Part shown: piece after piece, positions 46,543 to 55,205 of the stretch | Layout: each line of letters begins with the position of its first letter | Position numbering within the stretch: position 1 is the stretch's first letter | Source of the DNA: CALBTQ01 sp036725605 | GTDB taxonomy: Bacteria > Lernaellota > Lernaellaia > Lernaellales > Lernaellaceae | Reading direction: 5' to 3' | Assembly (NCBI GenBank): GCA_036725605.1 | Contig: DAIMDW010000003.1 | Location: forward strand, 1 to 64,000 | Length of the DNA stretch: 64,000 bases | Made by a program: the position numbers and the translations under genes | Notes under the pieces: generated by a model | What the model saw: only the letters and a program-made list of their open reading frames with translations | Told to the model about the DNA's origin: nothing | Databases searched by the model: none

Positions 46543-46572
46543 TTGACAGCGTAATTTCACGAATGTTAGAAG
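46543..46572 (+). promoter_or_regulatory. Possible promoter of the membrane/propeller gene
   Basis: A perfect TTGACA (46543-46548) and TAGAAG (46567-46572) with an 18-base spacer. A short palindrome, GGAGG-CT-CCTCC (46572-46583), overlaps the end of the -10 box. Confidence 0.35.
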
Positions 46573-46614
46573 GAGGCTCCTCCCCCGGAATATTAGTTCG
46601 GTTCGAGCAACCAA

Positions 46615-48144
46615 ATGAAACACAAGTTTAAATACGATTATAAATTTTTTGGTTTAGCGATCGTCTACAACGTACTTTGCATTTATTTCGGCATTCAGAC
46701 ATTTTTTTATATTGAAAATAATCTTTCAGAGCTTCCGTGGGTAATCAAAATCCTCGATCGAATCGATCTGGCCGACTTTCTGCAAACCGTCATCACGTTT
46801 CATCGGTTGATCCACTTCATCTTCATCAATGAATTAATCTATTGGATTATATTTTCATTACTCTTGCTGCTTATTTTCCTGCTTGATCGTCTGTTGCATC
46901 GCTGGGTCCGTTTTCACCTGATCGTCTTGCTGGTAATCACTCTATTCATTCTTCCCTGTCTTGCTTTCCCCGTGTTGCCTTTGATTATTTATTTATATTT
47001 AATCATCAATTACCCCGTCGCCGAACGAGTGTTTGTTTACATTCTCAAGTACCGGTTTTACCGCTATTTCCTAGTGTTTCTTCTTTCGTTGCCGTTCATG
47101 GCGATCCTGCTTCCGCAGTATCTGTTGTTTTTTCTCTATCAGGAAAAACCGAAATTGGACTTGTCCAACGCGGTTAAAAAATATGTGCCCGCCTGTATCC
47201 CCGTTTTTCTGGTTTCCGTAATCATGGCCGGCGTTGTCGGCTACTTGTTTCCGGACTTGCCGAGCGTTCATAAGCAAAGGACCTTATACTCGGGCATCCT
47301 TTACGACATAAAGATCGATCGATCCACCGATCGCTTGTTCGTCGTAGACATGAACCGCAGTCAATTGCTGGTCTTCAATTTGTACGACAGTGAACTGAGC
47401 CGGACAATCGATTTCCCACGCGGTCACATGGAAAGAATCGCCTTCGACGAAAAATCCAGGCAACTTTATCGATGCAACAACATGACGCGCAGACTGCTCA
47501 CCTACGACCTGGACACGTTTGCGCTGGAACAGATTTCCAGACCCATTCGTCGCGGGAGAGGACACGTCTCGATCGGTTATGCCCCGCCCAGCAAAACCAT
47601 TCTCGCCGTTTTCGAATACGGTGGATATTCGGCCATTTTCCCAACCCCGGCCGAGAGCGAACACTTATTTCAAGTTTATCCTTGCAATCACTATATTTTT
47701 TACAATTCATTTCGCAACTCATTTCTTCTCTCGTTTTGGGCGGGAGTGCCATATTTCATGGAATACAGCTTAACCGATAATTCACTGACTAAAATCGATG
47801 CAAACAAGTTCCAAATGGAATTCGAATTGGACACCAAACGCGATCTGATTTATTTGACGTTGCCGCTTAAAAAAGAACTGTATGCTTACGATGCACATAC
47901 GATGAAATTGAAAAAGCGCATTCCCACCGTGCTGGGAGCGCGTCCACTGGCCTACGACGATCTGCACGATTTGTTGATCGTCGGCAGTTTAATCACCGGA
48001 GAGGTGGAAATCATCGACCTGGAAAACGACACCAGAATCAGAAAAAAGACCTTCGCGTATTATCAACGTGATATTGCCTTGGATAAGAAACGACGCCGGG
48101 CGTATATTAGCAGTGTCAACGGATTGTATTATCTTGATTACTAA
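46615..48144 (+). CDS. Polytopic membrane protein with C-terminal beta-propeller-like domain
   Basis: A 509-residue protein of unknown function. About six to seven hydrophobic helices occupy residues 8-220, rich in Phe, Tyr and Ile. The C-terminal ~280 residues contain repeated blades of the YncE/NHL kind (DIKIDRSTDRLFVVDMNRSQ, quoted in part; IAFDEKSRQLYRCNN; ELDTKRDLIYLTLP; IALDKKRRRAYISS), likely a six-bladed propeller on the outer face. Codon use is clearly more A/T-rich than the genes around it. It has no strong ribosome site. No neighbour explains its role. Confidence 0.72.
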   Translation: MKHKFKYDYKFFGLAIVYNVLCIYFGIQTFFYIENNLSELPWVIKILDRIDLADFLQTVITFHRLIHFIFINELIYWIIFSLLLLLIFLLDRLLHRWVRFHLIVLLVITLFILPCLAFPVLPLIIYLYLIINYPVAERVFVYILKYRFYRYFLVFLLSLPFMAILLPQYLLFFLYQEKPKLDLSNAVKKYVPACIPVFLVSVIMAGVVGYLFPDLPSVHKQRTLYSGILYDIKIDRSTDRLFVVDMNRSQLLVFNLYDSELSRTIDFPRGHMERIAFDEKSRQLYRCNNMTRRLLTYDLDTFALEQISRPIRRGRGHVSIGYAPPSKTILAVFEYGGYSAIFPTPAESEHLFQVYPCNHYIFYNSFRNSFLLSFWAGVPYFMEYSLTDNSLTKIDANKFQMEFELDTKRDLIYLTLPLKKELYAYDAHTMKLKKRIPTVLGARPLAYDDLHDLLIVGSLITGEVEIIDLENDTRIRKKTFAYYQRDIALDKKRRRAYISSVNGLYYLDY

Positions 48145-48182
48145 AGCAGTATTTCCACCCTGCAAAGGCGACAGGACAAACG

Positions 48183-49016
48183 ATGGTTCATCTGATCCCC
48201 ATTCTGTTAAGCACCGTCAGCGAATTCAATGAAGATCCCGTATCGTTGCCGCCGATCCTGGCGTTCGTACAGGTGCTCGGTTGGCTGGGGATCGGCATCA
48301 ACATCCGTCCCCTGTTTTCGCTGGGTAAACTCTACTCCTTTTGGGTGTTGTTTACCGGGGTAATGCTGGCGGGATCTGGGCTTTGCATCGTGTTGGTCGC
48401 GCCGGATCGAACCTCGCTGATCGTGCTGGCGGTCATGTCGCCGTTCATGATCGGCGGATTCCTTGCCGGCTATCTCGCCGGAGGAGAAGACACGCCGCTG
48501 AAGTCGCCGGCAAAATCGACGATCACCCGCGACAAGCCCGATTGTCTGATCCTCAAGTTCCGCCGCCACAAACTCATCTGGCGCGGTTTCTTCCTTACGT
48601 TGGTTCTGATCGGCTTTTATTGGACGCTGATCATTCCCCTGGTGCTGGCTCCCCTGGGCACCAAGGTGCCGGTTGGCGCCTGGACGATCATCGCCTTCTT
48701 GTCGGGCTTCATTTTCATCGGCCCGTACATTTACACGATGATGACGCAAAAGAAGATCGTGGCGATGAAGGCAAGCGGCATACTGAAAATCGAGGAGAAA
48801 AAGAAGCAGCCTCTGGAAATTCCCTTTACCTCCGTGCGGGAAATCGCCTTTGACCGTGAAGAAAAGGGGAAACGTTTTTCGATGCGGGTGCGGCTGGTTT
48901 TGCAAAACCAAGGCGATATCCTCATCGACGAGGGCACCAACGGTCGCTATTTGTATCGTTTGGCGCAACGCCTGGCCGACATTCTGGCTGTAACGTTTCA
49001 CGATTTACAACAATAG
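48183..49016 (+). CDS. Membrane protein of unknown function with soluble C-terminal domain
   Basis: A 277-residue protein with about five to six transmembrane helices (residues 1-190) followed by a basic linker and a ~75-residue soluble domain of PH-like composition (PLEIPFTSVREIAFDREE, VRLVLQNQGDILIDEG). It lies 38 bases after the propeller gene and may be cotranscribed with it. I do not recognise the family. Confidence 0.7.
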   Translation: MVHLIPILLSTVSEFNEDPVSLPPILAFVQVLGWLGIGINIRPLFSLGKLYSFWVLFTGVMLAGSGLCIVLVAPDRTSLIVLAVMSPFMIGGFLAGYLAGGEDTPLKSPAKSTITRDKPDCLILKFRRHKLIWRGFFLTLVLIGFYWTLIIPLVLAPLGTKVPVGAWTIIAFLSGFIFIGPYIYTMMTQKKIVAMKASGILKIEEKKKQPLEIPFTSVREIAFDREEKGKRFSMRVRLVLQNQGDILIDEGTNGRYLYRLAQRLADILAVTFHDLQQ

Positions 49017-49183
49017 CATCATCAATATTCCACCAAAAAAAATATCCGTATTGACTTGCCAACTCCTTGACTTTAGGCAATTTAGCAATAACTTTATAAC
49101 GATATAAAAATATGCTGCGAATCAAGTGGAAAACGAAACGAGCAAATTAACTGGATCAAAAAAACAAAAGTAAGGGGAACTAT

Positions 49184-50653
49184 ATGAAATCACTAATGAA
49201 AGTATTTATAGCGTTCGCTATGGTCATGATCGTTGCCGGCAGCGCCTGGGCTACCAATGGCATGGAAACGACGGCCACGGGTAGTCGCGCGGCCGGTATG
49301 GGCGGCGTCGATTTGGGCATCGCCACCGACACGACGGCGATCAACACGAACCCGGCCGGTCTGACCCAATTGCTGGGACATCGCATCGATTTCGGCGCCG
49401 GCCTGCTGATTCCCTCCCTCCATTTCAAAAACGATCTCAATGACGAGGATGGCGCGACTCAGGTCTTCCCCCTGCCCGTACTCTCCTATGCCTATCGTTT
49501 CCAGAGCGTGCCGCTGGCCACCGGCATCGGCTTTTTCGCGCAGGGCGGCATGGGCGCCGATTTCGAGTTGGAGAATCCGATCCTGGGCAAGGATATCGAA
49601 TACTCCTCGAACATCGCGTTGATGCGCATCTCCCCGGCGATCGCCTATCAGCCGCACCCGATGATCTCCATCGGCGCGTCGGTCAATGTGGCCTACAGCC
49701 AGTTACGATTTAAAATGCCCTACGCGGTTTCCACCTCGATGCTCAAGGGCGTGGCCGATCCGTCATCCGGCATGACCTTCGGCGATATGTTCGGCACCGG
49801 GACGAACGGCCTGGGGTATGACGAGCTGGTCGCCTATACCGAACTGGATCAGGTTTCGGCCTGGGGCTTCGGCGGCAAGATCGGCCTGCTGTTCAAACCG
49901 CACGACATGATTTCCATCGGTCTGGCCTATACGACCAAAACCCAGTTCACCTTCGACGGCACGGTGAAAATGTTCATGGAAGATCAGTTCAACGACGCCT
50001 TCGCCCGCATGGTGCAGGGCGCCATGCAGCAGGGCTTGCCGGCCGACCAGGCCGAAGCGGCGGTGATGCAGCAGTTGGGGCAGTTGGGCATCGATCCCAC
50101 CCAGGGCGTGCAGACCGAGTACGATGCGGAAATCAAATTCGCCTGGCCGCAGAAAGCCGGTTTGGGCATCGGTCTGACGCCGACCGAAGACCTGCTGTTT
50201 GGTCTGGACGTCACCTGGATCAACTGGGCCGACACGATGGACGAATTCAAGATGACGCTCACCAACAGCGACAACCCCAACATCAACCGCTTGATCGGCG
50301 ACGATGAGATCGAAGCGGCGTTGCCGCTGGATTGGGAAGATCAGATCGTCGTAGCCGTCGGCGGGCAGTACCAGATCATCCCCAACCTTTGGGGACGCCT
50401 CGGTTATAACTTCGGCAAAAATCCGGTACCCGACGACACCGTATTTCCGATCTTCCCGGCCATCGTGGAACATCACGCCACGGCCGGCGTGGGCTATCGC
50501 TACAAGTTCTTCGAAGTCAACGCCGCCTACGAACAGGCTTTCTCCAAGACGATGGAAGCCGCCGACAATCACAAAGTCGGCAACGAATACGACGGCAGCG
50601 AATCGACGCTCGGCGAAAGCACCGTGCACCTGATGACTTCGTTCATGTTCTAA
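49184..50653 (+). CDS. FadL/OmpP1-type outer-membrane protein
   Basis: A 489-residue outer-membrane beta-barrel. Signal peptide (1-24, ending SAWA), then the hallmark N-terminal hatch NGMETTATGSRAAGMGGVD (quoted in part) and NPAGLTQL, alternating amphipathic strands, and a C-terminal aromatic residue (MTSFMF) typical of BAM substrates. Family members import long-chain fatty acids, hydrocarbons or aromatic compounds. AAGGGGA precedes the ATG. The gene stands alone, ending at a terminator shared with the convergent glycyl-radical operon; a substrate link with that operon is only speculative. Confidence 0.9.
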   Translation: MKSLMKVFIAFAMVMIVAGSAWATNGMETTATGSRAAGMGGVDLGIATDTTAINTNPAGLTQLLGHRIDFGAGLLIPSLHFKNDLNDEDGATQVFPLPVLSYAYRFQSVPLATGIGFFAQGGMGADFELENPILGKDIEYSSNIALMRISPAIAYQPHPMISIGASVNVAYSQLRFKMPYAVSTSMLKGVADPSSGMTFGDMFGTGTNGLGYDELVAYTELDQVSAWGFGGKIGLLFKPHDMISIGLAYTTKTQFTFDGTVKMFMEDQFNDAFARMVQGAMQQGLPADQAEAAVMQQLGQLGIDPTQGVQTEYDAEIKFAWPQKAGLGIGLTPTEDLLFGLDVTWINWADTMDEFKMTLTNSDNPNINRLIGDDEIEAALPLDWEDQIVVAVGGQYQIIPNLWGRLGYNFGKNPVPDDTVFPIFPAIVEHHATAGVGYRYKFFEVNAAYEQAFSKTMEAADNHKVGNEYDGSESTLGESTVHLMTSFMF

Positions 50654-50670
50654 AACGCCGATAAACAAAG

Positions 50671-50697
50671 GGCCGCGTTGGACGATTCCGCGCGGCC
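50671..50697. terminator. Bidirectional terminator between fadL-like gene and the glycyl-radical activase
   Basis: GGCCGCG (50671-50677) and CGCGGCC (50691-50697), flanked by AAACAAAG on the left and TTCGTTT on the right, in the 49-base gap between convergent genes. Confidence 0.7.
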
Positions 50698-50702
50698 TTC
50701 GT

Positions 50703-51611
50703 TTATCGATTGCAGACGACGGCGTAGCCGGCCGCGGCCAGCACGGCGGTGAAGCGGACGATGGTTTCCTCGCTCAGTTCGCCGAAATCGTGAAAGTCGT
50801 CGCCCCGCCCGACCTTCGCCCATTTCGTTTTCGCCAGGCGATTGTAGGGCATCAGGTGCACCTCGCCTTCATAGCGAGCTTGTTGCAACAAGGCGACAAT
50901 CGCCTCAGCTTCGGCCGGATCGTCATTGACGGTCGGGATCAGCGGGATGCGCGGCAGCAGACGGGCCGAGCCGACCTGACGATGCAGGGCCAGGAAATTA
51001 TCGCGGATCAGCTCGTTGCCCAGGCCGGTCCAACGCCGGTGTTCGTCGGTGGAGATTTTCTTGATATCGAACAGAAAGAGATCGACCGTTCGGCTCAGTT
51101 GATCGAGCATCTTCGCCGAAAAGCAACCGCAGGTTTCCATGGCGATATGAATGTGGGCCGCGCGCAGTTTTTCGATTAGCCCGAAAAGGAAATCCGGCTG
51201 GCCGGTCGGCTCGCCGCCGGACAACGTCACCCCGCCGCCGGAGTTGTCGTAAAACGGTTTGTCGGCCGCGACCGCGGCGGCGATTTCATCGACCGTCGCC
51301 GACCAACCGATTTTCTCCATCGCCTTTTGCGGGCACACCTCGGCGCACGCGCCGCACACGGTACACAGTTCTTTGTTGCGCACCACCCGGCCATCGTTGA
51401 GGGTCAACGCCTTTTGCGGGCAAGCGTTCACGCATTGGCCGCAGGCCAGGCACTTGTCGGCCAGGTAACCCATTTCCGGCTCGCGCCGCCACGATTCGGG
51501 GTTGTGACACCAAGCGCAACGCAAGGGACAGCCCTTGAAGAAAACCAGGGTGCGGATGCCCGGCCCGTCATAAACCGCATAGCGCTGGATATCGAAGATA
51601 ATGCCCGGCAT
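50703..51611 (-). CDS. Glycyl radical enzyme activating enzyme (radical SAM)
   Basis: A 302-residue activase that installs the glycyl radical on the enzyme encoded upstream. The SAM cluster motif is GCPLRCAWCHNPES (CxxxCxxC, about 28-41). Two inserted ferredoxin clusters follow (CLACGQCVNACP and CTVCGACAEVCP), as in the activases of diol-dehydratase-like and decarboxylase-like enzymes but not of pyruvate formate-lyase. The SAM-binding GGEPT and core motifs METCG and LLPRIPLIPTVND are present. It starts 4 bases after the glycyl radical enzyme stop. Confidence 0.94.
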   Translation of the reverse strand: MPGIIFDIQRYAVYDGPGIRTLVFFKGCPLRCAWCHNPESWRREPEMGYLADKCLACGQCVNACPQKALTLNDGRVVRNKELCTVCGACAEVCPQKAMEKIGWSATVDEIAAAVAADKPFYDNSGGGVTLSGGEPTGQPDFLFGLIEKLRAAHIHIAMETCGCFSAKMLDQLSRTVDLFLFDIKKISTDEHRRWTGLGNELIRDNFLALHRQVGSARLLPRIPLIPTVNDDPAEAEAIVALLQQARYEGEVHLMPYNRLAKTKWAKVGRGDDFHDFGELSEETIVRFTAVLAAAGYAVVCNR

Positions 51612-51615
51612 CCCC

Positions 51616-54204
51616 TCACTCCACCGCGCCGTGTTCGGTGCGCGCGATCACCTCGTTCTGAATCTCGCGCCCCAGGTCGACGAAGTACGTGCTGTACCCG
51701 CCGACCTTGACGATCAACTCGCGATAATCGTCCGGCGATCGTTGTGCCGCGCGCAGCATCTCGGCCGATGCGACGGTCGGTTGCAGCTGCACACCACCCA
51801 TTCGGAAGTAGGTTCTCAATAGCGAAGTGAATTTTTTCTGCGTTTGCTCGTTCTCACCGATGAAACTCGGATGCAGCCGCACGTTGACCGCGCAACCCAG
51901 CAGCGGCCGATAGTCGAGCGCCGCGACCGAACGCAGCACGCCGGTGATGCCGGCCCGCTCGACATTGTACGGATTGCAACTGGAAGCGTAGGGCGTCGCC
52001 GCGCGCCGACCGTCGGGCGTGGCGCCGGAAACGCGCCCGTCCATCGTGTGCGAGGTCATGCTGTTGATGAACGGGGCCACCGGCCCGCCCTTGTAGCAGC
52101 GATACTTGTCGCAGGTCGCAAACAAGCGGGCGATCACCTCGCGCGCCAGTTCGTCGGATTCGCCGTTGCCGTTGCCCCAACGTCCTTCCACCGCTTTGAT
52201 CCGCCGCAGCAGATCGTCGTGCCCGTGAAAATCCTCGTCGAGCGCCACGAGCAGTTCGTGGAAGGTGAAGCGCTTTTCCTCGAAGATCAGCTTCTTGATC
52301 ACGTACAGTGAGTCGACCACGTTGGCGACGCTGTTGATCATGTTGATGCCGGTCATGTTGTAGCGCGCGCCGCCGCGTGTGATGTCCTTTTTGTTTTCCA
52401 GACAGCCGGCGATGAAAGCCGAGAGAATCGGTGCGGGCTGGCGTTCGGCGAAAAGACGGTCGCGCAGGTCCGAGGCATCGACGTTCACCTTGACCATGTG
52501 GTCGATCTGGTGCTCGAAGGCGTCTAGCAACTGTGCGAAATTCTCGAACGTGTCCGGGTCGCCCGTGCGAATGCCGACGTTGCGCAGCGGCCCGAGCAGC
52601 GTTTGCCCGTCGCCGTTGCGCAACGTGATGTCCAGCACGCGCGACAGCAGCAAGCCGCAAAAACTAATGCCGCCGGTTTCGCCCGGCGCGAGCAGATCGG
52701 TGCAGCCGGTGATGCCGTAGTTGCGCGCCGACTCCGGCGAATAGCCGTGCCGTTCCATTGCGGGCACAAACAGGTCGTCATTCATCATCGACAAATTCGA
52801 CGTGCCGCGACGCAGAATGTCGGCGACCTGCAAGTACAATTTTTCCGGCGTGTTTTGATGCACACGCACCACGATGGAAGTGACGGTTTTCGAACGGTCG
52901 GCGGCTTCAAGCAGCAGGTAGGTCAGCTCGTTGGTCGCGTCCTCGCCGTGCGCGTCGACGCCGCCGAGCGTCACCGGCGTGGAGCCTTCATAACGCAGAT
53001 AAAAGTTGCCCAGCATGTTCGATTCCGGGCGAATGTTCTGCGTCATGATCTTCAAAAGCAGTTCTTCCAGCAGTTCGCGCGCCTGGTCAGTCGTGATGCG
53101 CCCCACGTCCAGGTCGGCGCGGTAATACGGCAACAACACTTGATCGAGCCGGCCGTAGGAATGCACGTTGGTCGGGTGCGCCACCTCAACCGCCGTGCGC
53201 AACGTCCACAGCGCCTGCACCGCTTCGTGAAAGGTCTCCGCCGGATGCAGCGGCACCTTGCGGCACACGGCGAGCATCATGGTGAGGATCTCACGGCGCG
53301 CAAAATCATTTGTGCGCTGCAACTCCGCTTCCACCGCATCGGCCAAACGTTCGGCGAAGAGAATCAAACCATCGAGGCCGATTTCCACCGAGCGCAGGAA
53401 ATTCCGTTCTTCGGCGGGCGCTTCGGCATTGGCTTTTATGAGATCGCGCACTTCCTCGCGCATCGCCAAAAGGCCTTGCCGCAGCGGCTTTTCGTGATCG
53501 AGCACCAGATGTCCCTGGTAGGTGGCGATTGACGCGCCCAGGGAAATAATCAGCGCCTGTTTGGTGGGAATCGTGGGCACGGCCGCCGCAAAGTCGGCCA
53601 TGTCGCCGCCGAACAGATCGCTGTGGGTGATTTCGTCGGCGACCACGTCGGCGATGCAACGGCCCTTCCAATACGGCAGCAGGTTACGTTGCAGCTCGCG
53701 CTTGGCCGGCGGATCGATGGAGAACGGATTCACCTCGCGCTCGGGCAGCGTTTTCAGACCGATGTTCACCGGCGTGGGACCCAGACGGCGCTGCATTTGC
53801 ACGTTGCGCCACAGGCCGCGCAACCCGCGCCGACGCAGCATGTACAACAGAAAGTTCCAGTAGGACTTGAGTTGGAATCGGAGCATCTTGTGTTTGTCCA
53901 ACTCGTGCTCGAAGACACCATTGAACAAACCGCGTTCGATATCGATGGGAAAGCCGAGAAAAAATTCGGTCCACGCGCCGGCGAGACGATCATCGGGATC
54001 GATGTGGTGCGTCATGTACTCATACACATGCTTCATCGCGAGCGCCGTGCGAACAGGCAGCGGCGAGTCGGACGATTCCAGCTCCCGCCATTTTTCGGTG
54101 TACAAGCGGGCGCGTTCGACCGAGATGCGCGGCATTTCGGTTTGGTAGCGACGCCGCATGCGGCTGATGCGCTCGTCGGCCGACGCGGTCGAAGGGGACA
54201 TCAT
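51616..54204 (-). CDS. Glycyl radical enzyme of unassigned substrate
   Basis: An 862-residue member of the pyruvate formate-lyase/diol-dehydratase superfamily. The C-terminal glycyl loop is VKVGGYSTYF with the radical Gly at about 836. The active-site Cys is at about residue 501 in YGITGCTDLLAPGETGG: the dehydratase, lyase and decarboxylase classes I know have CVE here, with Glu two residues after Cys, whereas this one has CTD. The N-terminal ~170 residues also differ from the usual ELIVG start. ATG 54204 is chosen; it overlaps the gntR stop (ATGA), with GGAAGGA upstream. The long open frame upstream of it is a shadow of gntR. Activase follows, regulator precedes. Confidence 0.92.
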   Translation of the reverse strand: MMSPSTASADERISRMRRRYQTEMPRISVERARLYTEKWRELESSDSPLPVRTALAMKHVYEYMTHHIDPDDRLAGAWTEFFLGFPIDIERGLFNGVFEHELDKHKMLRFQLKSYWNFLLYMLRRRGLRGLWRNVQMQRRLGPTPVNIGLKTLPEREVNPFSIDPPAKRELQRNLLPYWKGRCIADVVADEITHSDLFGGDMADFAAAVPTIPTKQALIISLGASIATYQGHLVLDHEKPLRQGLLAMREEVRDLIKANAEAPAEERNFLRSVEIGLDGLILFAERLADAVEAELQRTNDFARREILTMMLAVCRKVPLHPAETFHEAVQALWTLRTAVEVAHPTNVHSYGRLDQVLLPYYRADLDVGRITTDQARELLEELLLKIMTQNIRPESNMLGNFYLRYEGSTPVTLGGVDAHGEDATNELTYLLLEAADRSKTVTSIVVRVHQNTPEKLYLQVADILRRGTSNLSMMNDDLFVPAMERHGYSPESARNYGITGCTDLLAPGETGGISFCGLLLSRVLDITLRNGDGQTLLGPLRNVGIRTGDPDTFENFAQLLDAFEHQIDHMVKVNVDASDLRDRLFAERQPAPILSAFIAGCLENKKDITRGGARYNMTGINMINSVANVVDSLYVIKKLIFEEKRFTFHELLVALDEDFHGHDDLLRRIKAVEGRWGNGNGESDELAREVIARLFATCDKYRCYKGGPVAPFINSMTSHTMDGRVSGATPDGRRAATPYASSCNPYNVERAGITGVLRSVAALDYRPLLGCAVNVRLHPSFIGENEQTQKKFTSLLRTYFRMGGVQLQPTVASAEMLRAAQRSPDDYRELIVKVGGYSTYFVDLGREIQNEVIARTEHGAVE

Positions 54205-54959
54205 TCCATTCCTTCCAGCACCTTGGCCAACAACGCGTCGTCGCCTTCCATGCGTTTCTTGAACAACTCGACGGCCTTTTTCTTTTGGCGCGCCTTGAGC
54301 GCCCGCGCCAGCTCGAGGTACGCCTTGCCGGCCAACTCCGGCTGACCTTCCATCTGGTAGTACAGCACACTGATCTGTTCGATGACATCGCGTACCGTGT
54401 TGAGCACGTAAACAAAAATCTTGTTTTTGGTCGCCAACGCCAACTGCTGGAAGAAACGGAAATCCCACTGGCCGGTCAGGCGCTCGTGCGGATCGTTGCT
54501 CGGGTATTTTTCCGCCACCTCCAAAATCGCGTCGAGGTCGTCATCGTCGGCGCGATCGGCGGCCATCTCGATGAGCATCTGTACGAACAGGCGGCGCGTT
54601 TCGGCCATGGAGAGCATCAGGTCTTTGTCCAGACCAATGCCGTTGGCCAGCAGAAATTTGACGAACTCCAAACCGGAATACAGGTTGTAGTCCTGCACGA
54701 AAACGCCGTCGCCCGGCCGGATGTTGATCAGACCCATCGTTTCGAGTTTGCGCAACGCCTCGCGCAACGAGGTGCGATTGATGCCCATCTGCTGCGCCAG
54801 TTCACGCTCGGCGGGCAGCTTGTTTCCCGCCGGATAAGCGCCGTCGAGAATGAGATTGGTCAATTGCACCACCGCTTCATCGGCCACCCGCGTTTTGCGA
54901 ATGGGCTTGAATTGCGGCGTATCGCTATTCGTCTTCCGAATCGGTTGATTGTCTTTCAT
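54201..54959 (-). CDS. GntR/FadR-family transcriptional regulator
   Basis: A 252-residue repressor with an N-terminal winged helix (about 28-95; LPAERELAQQMGINRTSLREALRKLE, quoted here as two parts: LPAERELAQQMG and NRTSLREALRKLE) and an all-helical FCD effector domain (about 100-245). I start at ATG 54959; the reading frame continues to 55034, which would run into the operator. FCD regulators sense small acids or fatty acids. It is the first gene of the operon, coupled by overlap to the glycyl radical enzyme, and a palindromic FadR-like site sits at the promoter, so it probably controls the enzyme and itself. Confidence 0.9.
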   Translation of the reverse strand: MKDNQPIRKTNSDTPQFKPIRKTRVADEAVVQLTNLILDGAYPAGNKLPAERELAQQMGINRTSLREALRKLETMGLINIRPGDGVFVQDYNLYSGLEFVKFLLANGIGLDKDLMLSMAETRRLFVQMLIEMAADRADDDDLDAILEVAEKYPSNDPHERLTGQWDFRFFQQLALATKNKIFVYVLNTVRDVIEQISVLYYQMEGQPELAGKAYLELARALKARQKKKAVELFKKRMEGDDALLAKVLEGME

Positions 54960-55020
54960 CGTTTGCCCGCTTGCCTCCCCAGCAAAGTCGTCGTTTCGTC
55001 CACGCTCCGATAACTGGTCT

Positions 55021-55043
55021 ATTGGTCCAACCAATGTACCAAT
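55021..55043. promoter_or_regulatory. GntR/FadR-type operator
   Basis: ATTGGT-CCA-ACCAAT (55021-55035) is a perfect inverted repeat around a 3-base centre, and a further ACCAAT follows at 55038-55043. TGGT-N3-ACCA is the core recognised by FadR-subfamily regulators. An extra TGGT half-site lies at 55015-55018. Confidence 0.7.
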
Positions 55044-55071
55044 TATGGGGTAAGCCGCCGTTTGTTGTCAA
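55042..55071 (-). promoter_or_regulatory. Promoter of the gntR-glycyl-radical operon
   Basis: On the minus strand TTGACA (55066-55071) and CATAAT (55042-55047) are 18 bases apart. Transcription should start about 55035, at the edge of the operator, giving a leader of about 75 bases. Confidence 0.7.
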
Positions 55072-55171
55072 CCGGCGAATGGACGATCACTCGGCGGAAA
55101 CCGGCCACAGCTAGAAATGAATAATTTTCAATCCGGTCAATTTCCCCCTGGCGGCGGACTATCTGATATTT

Positions 55172-55177
55172 TATAAT
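55172..55177 (+). promoter_or_regulatory. Possible -10 box of the SGNH-hydrolase-like gene
   Basis: A perfect TATAAT 28 bases before the ATG. No matching -35 is visible at 16-18 bases, so an activator may be required or the match is chance. Confidence 0.35.
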
Positions 55178-55205
55178 GAGTATGCCAAAAGCCAAGTGAA
55201 GCGGT

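Noticed and set aside
54205..54468. N-terminal extension of the glycyl radical enzyme frame
   Set aside because: Lies entirely inside the gntR gene in another frame; enzyme homology starts after ATG 54204, which has a ribosome site.
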